64,000 nt of DNA from Candidatus Desulfofervidaceae bacterium (GCA_027038965.1 JALWFG010000021.1:1-64000); one strand, 5' to 3'. Counted from the first letter of the stretch, positions 1-8,194 are shown. Made by a program: numbers and translations. Notes: generated by a model from the letters alone, not told the origin.

Positions 1-73
1 ACTATAAAACTCCTTATTCTGTCTACTACAACAATGACCCAAAACCCCTTTCTAAAAAATGGGAGATTTATGC

Positions 74-102
74 TTGACAAATTTTATATTAACCATTATA
101 TC
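74..102 (+). promoter_or_regulatory. Possible sigma70 promoter with no gene downstream
   Basis: A perfect TTGACA at 74-79 is followed after 17 nt by TATATC at 97-102. No coding region on the plus strand follows it; the expected transcript would run through the GT tract and the hairpin at 161-182. It may be a relic of the decayed mobile element here, drive a small RNA, or be a chance match in AT-rich DNA. Confidence 0.25.
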
Positions 103-127
103 TTTCCAAAAAATTGGGGCATTGCAG

Positions 128-159
128 GTGTGTGTGTGTGGTGGGGGTGTGTGTGTGTT
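128..159. repeat. (GT)n dinucleotide tract interrupted by a G-run
   Basis: About 32 nt of alternating G and T interrupted centrally by GGTGGGGGTG. It is noncoding and sits between the possible orphan promoter and a perfect hairpin. Such tracts are slippage-prone and can adopt Z-form DNA; no function is evident. Confidence 0.8.
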
Positions 160-160
160 A

Positions 161-182
161 TATCCGAAGTAAACTTCGGATA
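161..182. repeat. Perfect 9-bp inverted repeat with 4-nt loop
   Basis: TATCCGAAG (161-169) and CTTCGGATA (174-182) flank TAAA. There is no T-run directly after either arm, so it is not a canonical intrinsic terminator. It lies about 30 nt beyond the 3' end of the integrase remnant, where an attachment site or element boundary could be, but no second copy of the arms was noticed. Confidence 0.6.
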
Positions 183-211
183 TACATCCCTTTAGCTGTT
201 CTTTTTTCTCT

Positions 212-358
212 TTACTCATTATTCCATCCCGTTTCCAACGTATCTAAAGGACTAACTATTTTTCCTATAGACTTTTTACTAACATGAGTGTATATCTCGG
301 TTGTTTTTGAACTTTTATGTCCTAATAATTCCTGTATGTAACGTAAATCTGTCCTGCA
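212..358 (-). pseudogene. Tyrosine recombinase (integrase) C-terminal remnant
   Basis: Read on the minus strand, the segment encodes about 48 residues typical of the end of XerC/D-type integrases: [19 protein letters not shown], then IYTHVS with the nucleophilic tyrosine, then a short tail and a TAA stop at 212-214. Upstream in the same frame there is a stop at 362-364 and the rest of the catalytic domain (Arg, His-x-x-Arg) is absent, so this is a decayed 3' fragment. It abuts the broken HTH gene at 378-508, together suggesting an old excisionase/integrase element eroded next to hypD. Family assignment is confident; activity is excluded by truncation. Confidence 0.8.
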
Positions 359-377
359 CCCTTAGGGGTGAAGAACA

Positions 378-508
378 TAAGCTAATTATCACTTCATTAT
401 TTCTTCCCAGTTCAATTTTCACGGCGGGGATTTTGCCTTCCCTTGCCATTTTATAAAAAGAGTAGATTTTCCCATTTTTAAATATTTTGCAGCCTTATCA
501 AGAGCCAT
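378..508 (-). pseudogene. Excisionase-type helix-turn-helix protein, frameshifted
   Basis: From an ATG at 508 the minus strand reads MALDKAAKYLKMGKSTLF, then shifts frame at the poly-A run 455-459 (T-run on the coding strand). The next frame continues as YKMAREGKIPAVKI followed by ELGRNNEV. Together these make a typical MerR/excisionase 'HTH_17' DNA-binding domain in which one base is missing from the homopolymer. The second frame later runs into the integrase remnant in a different frame. A sequencing error in the homopolymer cannot be excluded, but the adjacent truncated integrase supports real decay. Confidence 0.7.
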
Positions 509-554
509 CACAGGTTAACTCTTTTTTAACCTGACAGAGCCTTTCATCGTTTAA

Positions 555-568
555 TATCACATGTGATA
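555..568. promoter_or_regulatory. 14-bp perfect palindrome 3' of hypD
   Basis: TATCACATGTGATA is a perfect 14-bp palindrome about 45 nt beyond the hypD stop codon and upstream of the excisionase remnant. It has the size and symmetry of a dimeric regulator site, perhaps an operator of the decayed element. No regulator can be assigned. Confidence 0.3.
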
Positions 569-610
569 CAGCAAGGAAAGGCCAGGAGTCAAGTTTCTGA
601 TTTTAGGGGA

Positions 611-1684
611 TTATTTCATTTGTCCATAGGTATAATAGGCAGCACAGGCACCTTCAGAGCTAACCATGCAGGGTCCTACAGGATGCTCAGGCCGACAGGC
701 CTTTCCAAACAAGGGACAATCAGGAGGGAGGGCAATACCTCTTAAAATGTCTCCGCAACGACAGCCCTTTGGTTCTTTAGAAGGCGGTGGGGTAACCGGA
801 AATTTTTTCTGAGCGTCAAAGTCGCAAAATTTTTCTTTGAGCCTTAGGCCACTTTTAGGAATAATTCCAACTCCTCGCCATTTGCTATCACAGACCTCAA
901 AGACCTCATACATAGTCTCTATGGCCTTTAAGTTGCCCTCTTCGGTAACGGCCCGTTTGTATTGATTTAAAAGGACATTGTTTTTCCCCTCGGCAAATAG
1001 TTCAAGTAACATAAGGGTGCCTAAAAGGAGGTCTTCGGTTTCAAAACCAGCAATAACGCAAGGTTTGTTATATCTTTTAGGAATTATCCGCCACGGATTT
1101 GCTCCAATAACCGTGGACACATGGCCGGGCAAAATAAAGCCATCTATTTTGGTTTCTCCTAACTGCAAAAGGGCCTCTACGGCTGGCACCGTAAGTTTAT
1201 TGCCGCAAAGAATAGAAAAATTCTTGATATTTCTTTCTCTGGCCTCAAGCACTGCTTGAGCCTCACCCGGAGCCGTTGTTTCAAAACCTACATTGACAAA
1301 CATTACCTCTCTGTCAGGATTTTTGGCTGCTAGCTCTACGGCATCAAAGGGTGAATACACTATAGCCACCTCCATGCCTTTGGCCTTTTCTTCCTTTAAG
1401 GAACTATAGGAAGAAGGTACCTTAACCATGTCTCCAAAGGTGGCTACAATGGGATTATACTTTCTGGCAATTTCGATAGCCAAATCCAAATACTCATTTG
1501 GAGTAACGCATACCGGACACCCTGGACCATCAATCAGGTGTAATTTATCAGGAAAAAGGCTCCTTACCCCAGTCCGAAAGTACTGCACGGTATGTGTTCC
1601 ACAGACCTCCATAATATAAACATCCTCGTCCAAAGAAAAGCCTTTTAATGTCTCTGCCAGTTTTCTTAAAGTGTTTTTATCCAT
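611..1684 (-). CDS. hypD: Hydrogenase maturation protein HypD
   Basis: HypD is the [4Fe-4S] scaffold that, with HypC, holds the iron to which HypE/HypF-derived cyanide and a CO are attached in [NiFe]-hydrogenase maturation. The 357-aa product has normal length and the family motifs in order: CGTHT near residue 29, GPGCPVCVTP, GFETTAPG, LPGHVS, and a C-terminal cysteine-rich cluster-binding region (CRCGDILRG, then CPLFGKAC and GPCM). The start overlaps the hypF end by 8 nt, so translation is probably coupled. It is the last gene of the hydrogenase/maturation string, downstream of nitrogenase-like genes. No hypA, hypB or [NiFe] structural gene is visible, so its client may be the [FeFe]-hydrogenase or a distant [NiFe] enzyme. 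Confidence 0.97.
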   Translation of the reverse strand: MDKNTLRKLAETLKGFSLDEDVYIMEVCGTHTVQYFRTGVRSLFPDKLHLIDGPGCPVCVTPNEYLDLAIEIARKYNPIVATFGDMVKVPSSYSSLKEEKAKGMEVAIVYSPFDAVELAAKNPDREVMFVNVGFETTAPGEAQAVLEARERNIKNFSILCGNKLTVPAVEALLQLGETKIDGFILPGHVSTVIGANPWRIIPKRYNKPCVIAGFETEDLLLGTLMLLELFAEGKNNVLLNQYKRAVTEEGNLKAIETMYEVFEVCDSKWRGVGIIPKSGLRLKEKFCDFDAQKKFPVTPPPSKEPKGCRCGDILRGIALPPDCPLFGKACRPEHPVGPCMVSSEGACAAYYTYGQMK

Positions 1685-3953
1685 TTAACATCTCCTTTCC
1701 AATAATAATCTGTCCTAAGGCAATTCCACCGTCATTCAAAGGAGTCTTTTGGGGTAAAAAGACCTTAAATCCTGCTTCCTTAAGCCTTTGCCACAATCCT
1801 TTCAAAAGGATTCTATTTTGAAAGGCCCCACCGTTTAAAACTACCGTCTTTAAGGCATATTTTTCCTTCAGCCTTTGAACAGTTTCAAAACTAATCTCTA
1901 TTAAACAGCGATGGAAGGCCAGGGCAATTTCTGGCACAGGAATACCTTTTTCCATGAAAGATACTATCTCTCTGACAATGGCTGAGGTAGGAATTACAAT
2001 TTGGCCTCCATCGGTTTCCTCAAACCCTACTTTAAAACTTGAGCATTCCTTTGCCTTAAAGGCTTCTTCTTCCAGCCTCTGGGCGGCTTCGGCCTCGGTA
2101 CTGATGGTTTCACAGATACCCAGAATGGCGGCTATGCCATCAAAAATCCTTCCTATACTACAGGCAAGGGGGCAATTAAGCCTCTTTTTAAGCATTTGAA
2201 GGATAAATCCCTTTTTGGGCTGGGCCTTGGTTAGAGGTAAAAGATTGATATCAACTCCCGCTTCATATAAGAGCGAAAGTCCAATCCGCCAGACCTCTTT
2301 GATGGCCTTTTCTCCACCTGGCAGTCCGAAATAGGAAAAGTGTCCGGCTCGTTCAAATTGTTTTCGGTCACAAATCAAAAATTCGCTACCCCAGATATGG
2401 CCATCGGTACCGTAACCCGTGCCATCAAAGGCCAGCCCAATCACCGGACCTACCAAGTCGTGTTCGGCCATAACGCTTGCTATATGGGCATGGTGGTGTT
2501 GTACCCTTAGGCGGGCCTTGCCTTCAGCCAACTCATCGGCCAAGGCCGTGGTAAAATAGCCTGGGTGCATGTCGGAAATAAATACCTCTGGGTGAAGGTC
2601 AAAGACCTTTTTGAAGTGGGCGACGGTGCGTTTGTAAATTTGTTGGGTCACCAAAGATTCAAGGTCTCCCAGATATTGGCTTAAGATAATCACATTGTCT
2701 TTGGCAACGGCAAAACAATTTTTCAGGTCTGCCCCAGAGGCGAAAAGATGGTTTTTGAAATTTTCCCTTATTAAAAAGGGCACAGGCACAAAGCCACGGG
2801 AGCGCCTAATAAAAAACGGGTTATCATTTAAGACGAACATAACGCTGTCGTCACTCTGGGCAATGATTTCCCGATTGTAGGTTACGAAGTAGTCGGCGAT
2901 GGAGCTCAACCTTTCAAATGCCTCCCTATCTTTAAAGGCAATGGGCTCATCAGAAAGGTTGCCACTTGTCATAACCAGAATTAGGTCTTTGTCTAGCGAA
3001 AAAAACAGGTGCTGAAATGGGGTGTAAGGTAACATAATGCCGATGTGAGTTAAGTGGGGAGCGATATGCCGACTGACGATGGGAACCTTTTCCTTCAAAA
3101 TTACAATAGGTCGTTCCTTTGAGAGAAGTAATTCCTCTTCCCTTTTAGAGACATACAAGAAATCCTTTATCCTTTTAAGATTGCCAGTCATAAGGGCAAA
3201 TGGCTTAAAAGGACGCCTTTTTCTCTTTCTAAGCTTGAGGACAGCGGCATCATTTGCGGCATCGCAGGCCAAATGAAATCCCCCCACTCCCTTTATGGCT
3301 ACAATATGGCCTTTTTTAAGCAATTCATAGGTTTTTTGTGTAATTTCGTCGGTGTTTTCAGAAATAAGGGTTTTATCATTTCTGTATAAAAAGAGATGAG
3401 GACCACAGACCGGGCAGGCAGTAGGCTGAGTGTGGAAACGACGGTCAAAGGGGTTTTCATATTCCCGCTTACAATCCGGACACATGGGAAAGGGAGCCAT
3501 GGCCGTATTCTGGCGATCATAAGGAATGTCTTTAATGATACTGAATCTTGGGCCACAATGGGTGCAGGTAATAAAGGGATAATGATAACGCCGGTCATTG
3601 GGGTCAAAGAGTTCTTTTAGACAGTCTTTGCAGAGATTGGTATCAGGGGGCATGAAGGTGTTTTTTTTATCTGTTTGGCGGCTTTTCTCAATCCAGAAGC
3701 GGTTATAGTGGCAAAGCGGCCCTTCTTTGACCTTTATTGCCTGAACAACGGCCAGGGGTGGGAAATCCCTCTTTATGGCCTTAACAAACCTTTTTAAGGA
3801 CTCTTCATCGGCCTCGGCCTCAATGGTTACCCCTTCAGTATCATTTAAGACGTAACCCTTAATATGATTTTCATAGGCCAGGCGATAAATAAAGGGCCGA
3901 AACCCCACTCCCTGAACGATGCCTTGAACGCGTATGTAAAGATGTTTAAGCAT
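1677..3953 (-). CDS. hypF: Carbamoyltransferase HypF
   Basis: HypF converts carbamoyl phosphate and ATP to a carbamoyl adenylate and carbamoylates the C-terminal cysteine of HypE, the source of cyanide ligands. The 758-aa protein has all four expected parts: an N-terminal acylphosphatase domain (VQGIVQGVGFRPFIYRLA), tandem zinc-finger motifs (CKDC, CTHCG, CPDC, CPVCG, about residues 108-180), a YrdC-like domain (about 200-380) and a Kae1-like C-terminal domain with HHHAH and NGGAFQN. The ribosome binding site is weak (AGGA about 17 nt upstream), so translation may depend on coupling to the gene 8 nt upstream. Full length and intact motifs argue for activity. Confidence 0.97.
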   Translation of the reverse strand: MLKHLYIRVQGIVQGVGFRPFIYRLAYENHIKGYVLNDTEGVTIEAEADEESLKRFVKAIKRDFPPLAVVQAIKVKEGPLCHYNRFWIEKSRQTDKKNTFMPPDTNLCKDCLKELFDPNDRRYHYPFITCTHCGPRFSIIKDIPYDRQNTAMAPFPMCPDCKREYENPFDRRFHTQPTACPVCGPHLFLYRNDKTLISENTDEITQKTYELLKKGHIVAIKGVGGFHLACDAANDAAVLKLRKRKRRPFKPFALMTGNLKRIKDFLYVSKREEELLLSKERPIVILKEKVPIVSRHIAPHLTHIGIMLPYTPFQHLFFSLDKDLILVMTSGNLSDEPIAFKDREAFERLSSIADYFVTYNREIIAQSDDSVMFVLNDNPFFIRRSRGFVPVPFLIRENFKNHLFASGADLKNCFAVAKDNVIILSQYLGDLESLVTQQIYKRTVAHFKKVFDLHPEVFISDMHPGYFTTALADELAEGKARLRVQHHHAHIASVMAEHDLVGPVIGLAFDGTGYGTDGHIWGSEFLICDRKQFERAGHFSYFGLPGGEKAIKEVWRIGLSLLYEAGVDINLLPLTKAQPKKGFILQMLKKRLNCPLACSIGRIFDGIAAILGICETISTEAEAAQRLEEEAFKAKECSSFKVGFEETDGGQIVIPTSAIVREIVSFMEKGIPVPEIALAFHRCLIEISFETVQRLKEKYALKTVVLNGGAFQNRILLKGLWQRLKEAGFKVFLPQKTPLNDGGIALGQIIIGKEMLNG

Positions 3954-3961
3954 AATCTACT

Positions 3962-5134
3962 TTATGTTATTCCTAACTGCTTTTTGAAATACTCTTCCCC
4001 TCTTGGCCCAATATATTCATAATCCATATCCCAATAAAAACGGGCACTCATGGCAATGTGGGGCAAGGGAATAAATTTCTTCTTTTGATAAAGCAACCTT
4101 TCATAAAGTGGATCGGCAATGATGTAATCCACATCGGATTTGTTCATTAAATCGGCAATCCTTGGTTCAGAGCAGGTATATATATCTTCCTTTGAAGGTA
4201 TTATAAAACTGCCCTTAAGCCCCTTTGGCGATAAAAGAAGGTCTTTATAAGGCAAAACCGAAATGACAATGGTCTTAATCCCCAATTCGGCTTCCAAAAA
4301 GTATTTCAGGCTGTAACTTACTATGGGTTCTCCAATTACTAAGGCCTTTTGGGAATTGGGAGTTTGGGGTAGGGTAGGGGGAATCCCCTCCAGAAGGCTC
4401 AAGTATGTTTTTTGAACCTTTCTACCTACAGGAATGCCAACTATATACGGAATGTCAAACTTTTCATACATATATCTGGCCAGAGAGACACCACTTAGGC
4501 CCACCACAATGTTTAAACTAGCAGAGGCCGAGTGTTTGATTTGCTCTAAAGAGGAGTAGCCTCCCCAGATGCTTATTACCTTCCAGTTATTTTCGTTTAG
4601 CAGGGATAAGAGCGGCTCAAGGTGTTGTGGATGTCCCATATCCAGATGAATGGCCCCTAAAATATTTACTGATCTCGGGATTTTGACAGTTGGTTCTAGA
4701 AAGGTTTTTGCCAGGGCCAAAGCGGCCTTTTCTGCCCCTTCAAGATAGCTTTCTGTCCCTGAGGTCTTAATGCAAAGCACGGGTGTATTAAGCCTTTTTT
4801 GAATGGCCTGGGTCAAACCCTTTAAATCCACCCCAATAATGGCCGAAACAGGTGTCCCACATAGGGCAACAAAGTTTCTATTTAAGTCACGGGCCACGCT
4901 GACAATCCTTTCCACAAACTCAGGGTCTTTACCCAAAATCACATCCATTTCCAAAAGCCCAGCCCCAACTATGGTAGTTTTCCCACGATACCACCTTGGT
5001 TCATCTTCAATATTTATATGCCAGGCCCCACCCGCAGGGCCGTATACAACAATAAGTCCACCCAAGTCATAAAGGACACTGCTGGCACCAAAATATCCAG
5101 ACGGAAGCGGCAAAAGATTATGTAAAAGGTCCAT
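3962..5134 (-). CDS. Nitrogenase component 1-like protein, cysteine-poor subunit
   Basis: This 390-aa protein belongs to the nitrogenase component 1 superfamily (NifD/K, NifE/N, BchN/B, CfbD). The GPAGGAW segment near residue 32 matches the 'HGPxxC' region of NifD, but the P-cluster cysteine is replaced by glycine. C92 in LCGTPVSAIIGVD matches the NifD 'CPTxxIGDD' cysteine. GLSGVSLARYMYEKF and GIPYIVGIPVG-type segments fit the later Rossmann domains. It is shorter than NifD/NifK (about 480-520 aa) and probably forms a heteromer with the neighbouring 430-aa homologue, reduced by the NifH-like protein. AGGAGG precedes the ATG. Its substrate is unknown; context points to hydrogenase cofactor assembly. 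It is not recognisable as true NifD, NifK, BchN or CfbD. Confidence 0.85.
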   Translation of the reverse strand: MDLLHNLLPLPSGYFGASSVLYDLGGLIVVYGPAGGAWHINIEDEPRWYRGKTTIVGAGLLEMDVILGKDPEFVERIVSVARDLNRNFVALCGTPVSAIIGVDLKGLTQAIQKRLNTPVLCIKTSGTESYLEGAEKAALALAKTFLEPTVKIPRSVNILGAIHLDMGHPQHLEPLLSLLNENNWKVISIWGGYSSLEQIKHSASASLNIVVGLSGVSLARYMYEKFDIPYIVGIPVGRKVQKTYLSLLEGIPPTLPQTPNSQKALVIGEPIVSYSLKYFLEAELGIKTIVISVLPYKDLLLSPKGLKGSFIIPSKEDIYTCSEPRIADLMNKSDVDYIIADPLYERLLYQKKKFIPLPHIAMSARFYWDMDYEYIGPRGEEYFKKQLGIT

Positions 5135-5142
5135 ATTTCCTC

Positions 5143-6435
5143 CTAAATAAGTAGATTGTATTTGTAAATCCAGTCATAATTACTTACCTCTTGGGATATA
5201 TTTTCCCCCAGCTCTTCAAAAAGCCATATAGGAGATTCATATCCAAACACCTGGTTCTGATAGCGTGAAAGCGGAATATTGACGGCCTTAGAGCAATAGA
5301 CACCGGCATCTACCCCAAAGGCAATTTCTATGTCATCAAATGCCTTTAACTCCTCATTTAAATATGGATGAGCCACATTATAGACATAGGTTTCAGGGCT
5401 ATTTTCTGAAAGCCATTTAATATATTCCCATTCATAAGGCTTAGGGACATTTCTAGCAAATACAGCCTTTGGTTCAGCGCCGAATTCCTTTAAGGCACAG
5501 GCCAATTCAAAGGGGCTCCCATTGATACTACACCCAACGGCTACCCTTTTACTCTTTAAAATGTCTACAGACAACTTCTTTTGGGCGGCCTCTCTAAAGT
5601 GGTTATAATTTAGCCTTCTTTTTAGTCCCTCTTCAAGCCTTTGATACTGATTGTCAATTTCCCTCAAGCCATAGCTTAAAGGACAGAAAATGTAAGGAAT
5701 GCCCATTCCTTTTTCCATTTTTTTGGCCAGGATATTTCCAAGCGGATGAATAACCAGATTTAAGCTGGCCTCAGCCATACATTTTAAGTCGTTTATATCC
5801 CTGCAAGTAGGAATTTGATAAATGCGCTCAAAGCCGGCCTCATTTAGCAGGGTGTAAAGTTCGCCCTGTTCAGATAATGGCAGGAAGGTGCCCAGAATAT
5901 TTATGGCCTTTTTGTCCTCTTTTGCCCTTTTATTCTTTAAGAACTCAAAAAGGGCGGTGTAGGCAATTTCAAAGGGAGATGGTTTAAGTCCAATGGTTAA
6001 GGGGGCCATCACCAGATAGATGACCTCAATCCCAAATTCATTTTTTATAGCCTGAATAACTTCCTTATAATCAGTGCCTAAAATATGGTCGCAGCAGGTG
6101 CCTGCCAAAAGCAAAATTTGGGGATTTTCTTTTAAGATAATTTCTTTTAAGGCGGCCTCTACCTTGGAAAAATGTTTACCCATAACAATATCCATCTCTT
6201 CTAAGGGTAGCATATAAAAGCGCTTAAAAAAGCCTCGGGCATGGGCCATAAAGGCCGAATGTCTCAAACACGCCAGCGGGCCTACCATAAGACACACACT
6301 ACCCGGCAAAAGCAAACTGGTTTCTACTACCCCCCAACCAGAGAGATTTGGGCCTACTGCTTCTAAGGGAGCAAAGGGAAAGTCATTTTTGCTCTTCAAA
6401 TCTGTGATCTTTATTCTGGTCTTTTCTATCAACAT
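5143..6435 (-). CDS. Nitrogenase component 1-like protein, cysteine-bearing subunit
   Basis: This 430-aa second component-1-like protein keeps cysteines its 390-aa partner lacks: C48 and C56 in a GSVCLMVGPLAC segment (C56 matches the NifD 'GPxxC' ligand) and C114/C115 in GTCCDHILGTD (matching 'CPTxxIGDD'). A bridging [Fe-S] cluster held mostly by this subunit is plausible, as in asymmetric DPOR-type enzymes. No FeMo-cofactor ligand signature was recognised. The start overlaps the nifH-like stop by 7 nt and the next gene follows after 8 nt, so the three genes form a module inserted between hydE and hypF. The function is inferred only as ATP-dependent reduction or scaffold-assisted cofactor chemistry. 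Confidence 0.85.
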   Translation of the reverse strand: MLIEKTRIKITDLKSKNDFPFAPLEAVGPNLSGWGVVETSLLLPGSVCLMVGPLACLRHSAFMAHARGFFKRFYMLPLEEMDIVMGKHFSKVEAALKEIILKENPQILLLAGTCCDHILGTDYKEVIQAIKNEFGIEVIYLVMAPLTIGLKPSPFEIAYTALFEFLKNKRAKEDKKAINILGTFLPLSEQGELYTLLNEAGFERIYQIPTCRDINDLKCMAEASLNLVIHPLGNILAKKMEKGMGIPYIFCPLSYGLREIDNQYQRLEEGLKRRLNYNHFREAAQKKLSVDILKSKRVAVGCSINGSPFELACALKEFGAEPKAVFARNVPKPYEWEYIKWLSENSPETYVYNVAHPYLNEELKAFDDIEIAFGVDAGVYCSKAVNIPLSRYQNQVFGYESPIWLFEELGENISQEVSNYDWIYKYNLLI

Positions 6436-7184
6436 TGATTTTCCTCCAGCAAACGCTTGGCTAGGGCCAGAAAGGCCTGACTTATTTGAAGTGTTTTATC
6501 AAGTTCTATAGTGGTTTTCCCTTGAAGTTCAGCCTTATTTATGTTTTCATCCCTGGGGATAACTCCCAAAATCTTGGTATTCATTTCTCTGGCAAAGGTC
6601 TCTACCTTCTCTATTTCATTAGGAATATTTCTTCTGTTCAAAATCAGGCCTCCAAGACGGGCATAATTTCGGTCAGCAAAGTTTCTAATGGCCTGAATAA
6701 TATTCCTGGCTGCGTAAAGGGACAGCTTCTCTCCAGAGGTAACAATAAGCACCTTCTCTGCATATCCCTCCCGCATGGGGACGGCAAATCCTCCACAAAC
6801 CACATCTCCCAAAACATCATAAAGAATGACATCGGGTCTATATCTTTGATATGCCCCCAGCTCATCTAAAAGTTCAAATGCAGTGATAATTCCCCTTCCC
6901 GCGCATCCAAGCCCTGGGGTAGGACCACCTACCTCCAAACAAACAATGCCTTTAAAGCCAACTCTAGCAATGTCCTCTACATCCTCAGGCCGTCCATATT
7001 CCTCAAGATACCTTAAAATGGGTTTAGGAGACTGCCCTCCAAGCAGGTTCATAGTGGAATCGGTCTTGGGGTCACAGCCGATTTGCATAACCCTTTTGCC
7101 CATGGCTGCAAAGGCTGCAGCCAAATGAGAGGTTACAGTTGATTTACCAATGCCTCCTTTACCATAAATGGCGATTTTTAACAT
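6429..7184 (-). CDS. NifH-like ATP-dependent reductase (nitrogenase iron protein homologue)
   Basis: This 251-aa P-loop ATPase has the NifH/BchL/CfbC pattern: Walker A GKGGIGKST (residues 8-16), DPKTDST, and the two cysteines that bind the intersubunit [4Fe-4S] cluster, C94 in PGLGCAGRG and C130 in DVVCGGFAVP. It is slightly shorter than NifH (about 275-295 aa) and lacks its C-terminal extension. Both cluster ligands and the switch regions are present, so it should be able to deliver low-potential electrons with ATP hydrolysis. GGAGG lies 6 nt before the ATG. The gene lies between hydE and two component-1-like genes with overlaps, giving a complete two-component reductase embedded in a hydrogenase maturation operon. 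Confidence 0.93.
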   Translation of the reverse strand: MLKIAIYGKGGIGKSTVTSHLAAAFAAMGKRVMQIGCDPKTDSTMNLLGGQSPKPILRYLEEYGRPEDVEDIARVGFKGIVCLEVGGPTPGLGCAGRGIITAFELLDELGAYQRYRPDVILYDVLGDVVCGGFAVPMREGYAEKVLIVTSGEKLSLYAARNIIQAIRNFADRNYARLGGLILNRRNIPNEIEKVETFAREMNTKILGVIPRDENINKAELQGKTTIELDKTLQISQAFLALAKRLLEENQC

Positions 7185-8194
7185 GTCTGCCTCCGTAACT
7201 TTAAAGAGTGTCCTTTGTCTTTAGCAATCTTTCTACCTGCCCTTTTTAGAATTTCTTTAGCCTCATCCACACTAACATATCTCTTTTTGGGGGCACATTG
7301 AAATTCAAACTCTACCTTTTTTTCTTTGCTTTCAATAAAAGGATTGCAGTTTGGCATCAAAACATTACAACCGCCTTTGACAAAGCAGAGGTATTGTCCT
7401 TCTATAGGCCTCAAGGTGGCCACAGTATTGGCTGCAGCTAGATGGGTATTCAAAGTAACGATGCGAGTCAAGGCAAAGACCCTGAGCATAAGCTCAAAGT
7501 CCCCAGGGGGATAATCCTTTAAGGGGGTCTGTTTATGGGGGATAAAAGGGCCAATGTTTATCATATCTGGCTGGAAGTCTTGGAAAAACAGAATGTCTTT
7601 GGCCAAGTCCTCAACTGTCTGTCCTGGGAGCCCTACAATGTTTCCAGTCCCCACCTGATACCCAATCTTGCGTAAGAATTCAAGTGCCTTAAGCCTATTT
7701 TTTAATTTTCTCTCCGGCCGCATTCTTTCATATAACCCTTCATTCATGGTCTCATGTTTCATCAAATACCTATCTGCTCCAGCATCATAAAACGCCTGAT
7801 AATCATCGTAATTCCTTTCACCCAAACTTAGGGTAATGGCAACATCATGCCGTTTTTTGATTTCTTTTATAATGCGACAAAGGATTTCACGGGTATAAAA
7901 GGAATCTTCCCCAGATTGCAGGACAATTGTCTTAATCCCTGCCCTGGCAATTTCATCTGCCAGGGAAATAATAGTCTCCTCATCCATCCGAAATCGCTTC
8001 ATCTTGGCATTACTTCTTCTCAAACCACAGTAAAGGTCATCACAGCGGCAATAATTAGAAAAGTGAATAACCCCTCTTAAATGAGCTATTTTCCCACAGT
8101 GTCTCTCTCTAACTGCATTGGCCTTATGAAAAAGTTCTTCTTCAGCCTCTTTATGGGTCAAATGATAAATAATTTCGTCCTTTGTTAATGGCAT
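7178..8194 (-). CDS. hydE: [FeFe]-hydrogenase maturase HydE-like radical SAM protein, altered motif
   Basis: HydE is a radical-SAM maturase that processes the HydG-made Fe(CO)2(CN)-cysteine synthon during H-cluster assembly. The 338-aa product has HydE landmarks: HFSNYC, LYCGLRR, TIVLQSGED, AGADRYLMKHET, GNIVGLPGQT and IGPFIPHKQTPL. The SAM-cluster motif is abnormal. HydE normally reads C-x3-C-x2-C (CRxxCLYC), but here it reads CRCDDLYC, with C49, C51, D53 and C56. The middle ligand is aspartate and a cysteine appears two residues earlier. The reading frame around it is intact and otherwise conserved. The gene overlaps hydF by 10 nt. Family assignment is strong; whether it binds a standard [4Fe-4S]-SAM cluster is open. 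Confidence 0.9.
   Translation of the reverse strand: MPLTKDEIIYHLTHKEAEEELFHKANAVRERHCGKIAHLRGVIHFSNYCRCDDLYCGLRRSNAKMKRFRMDEETIISLADEIARAGIKTIVLQSGEDSFYTREILCRIIKEIKKRHDVAITLSLGERNYDDYQAFYDAGADRYLMKHETMNEGLYERMRPERKLKNRLKALEFLRKIGYQVGTGNIVGLPGQTVEDLAKDILFFQDFQPDMINIGPFIPHKQTPLKDYPPGDFELMLRVFALTRIVTLNTHLAAANTVATLRPIEGQYLCFVKGGCNVLMPNCNPFIESKEKKVEFEFQCAPKKRYVSVDEAKEILKRAGRKIAKDKGHSLKLRRQTC

Noticed and set aside
511-533. CAGGTTAA...TTAACCTG inverted repeat as a terminator downstream of hypD
   Set aside because: No T-run follows on either strand and the stem is AT-rich, so it is not a convincing intrinsic terminator. It lies in the leader of the HTH remnant.
1-610. A CRISPR array or active integron at the left end
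   Set aside because: No regularly spaced repeats and no full integrase or attC sites. Only a single hairpin and truncated gene remnants are present.
978-1259. Plus-strand frame opposite hypD
   Set aside because: It is the antisense shadow of a strongly conserved gene. Many similar frames oppose other real genes across the window and were omitted for the same reason.
7990-8060. A frameshift as the cause of the odd HydE cysteine motif
   Set aside because: The residues before and after the motif are conserved in one continuous frame, so only substitutions explain it.
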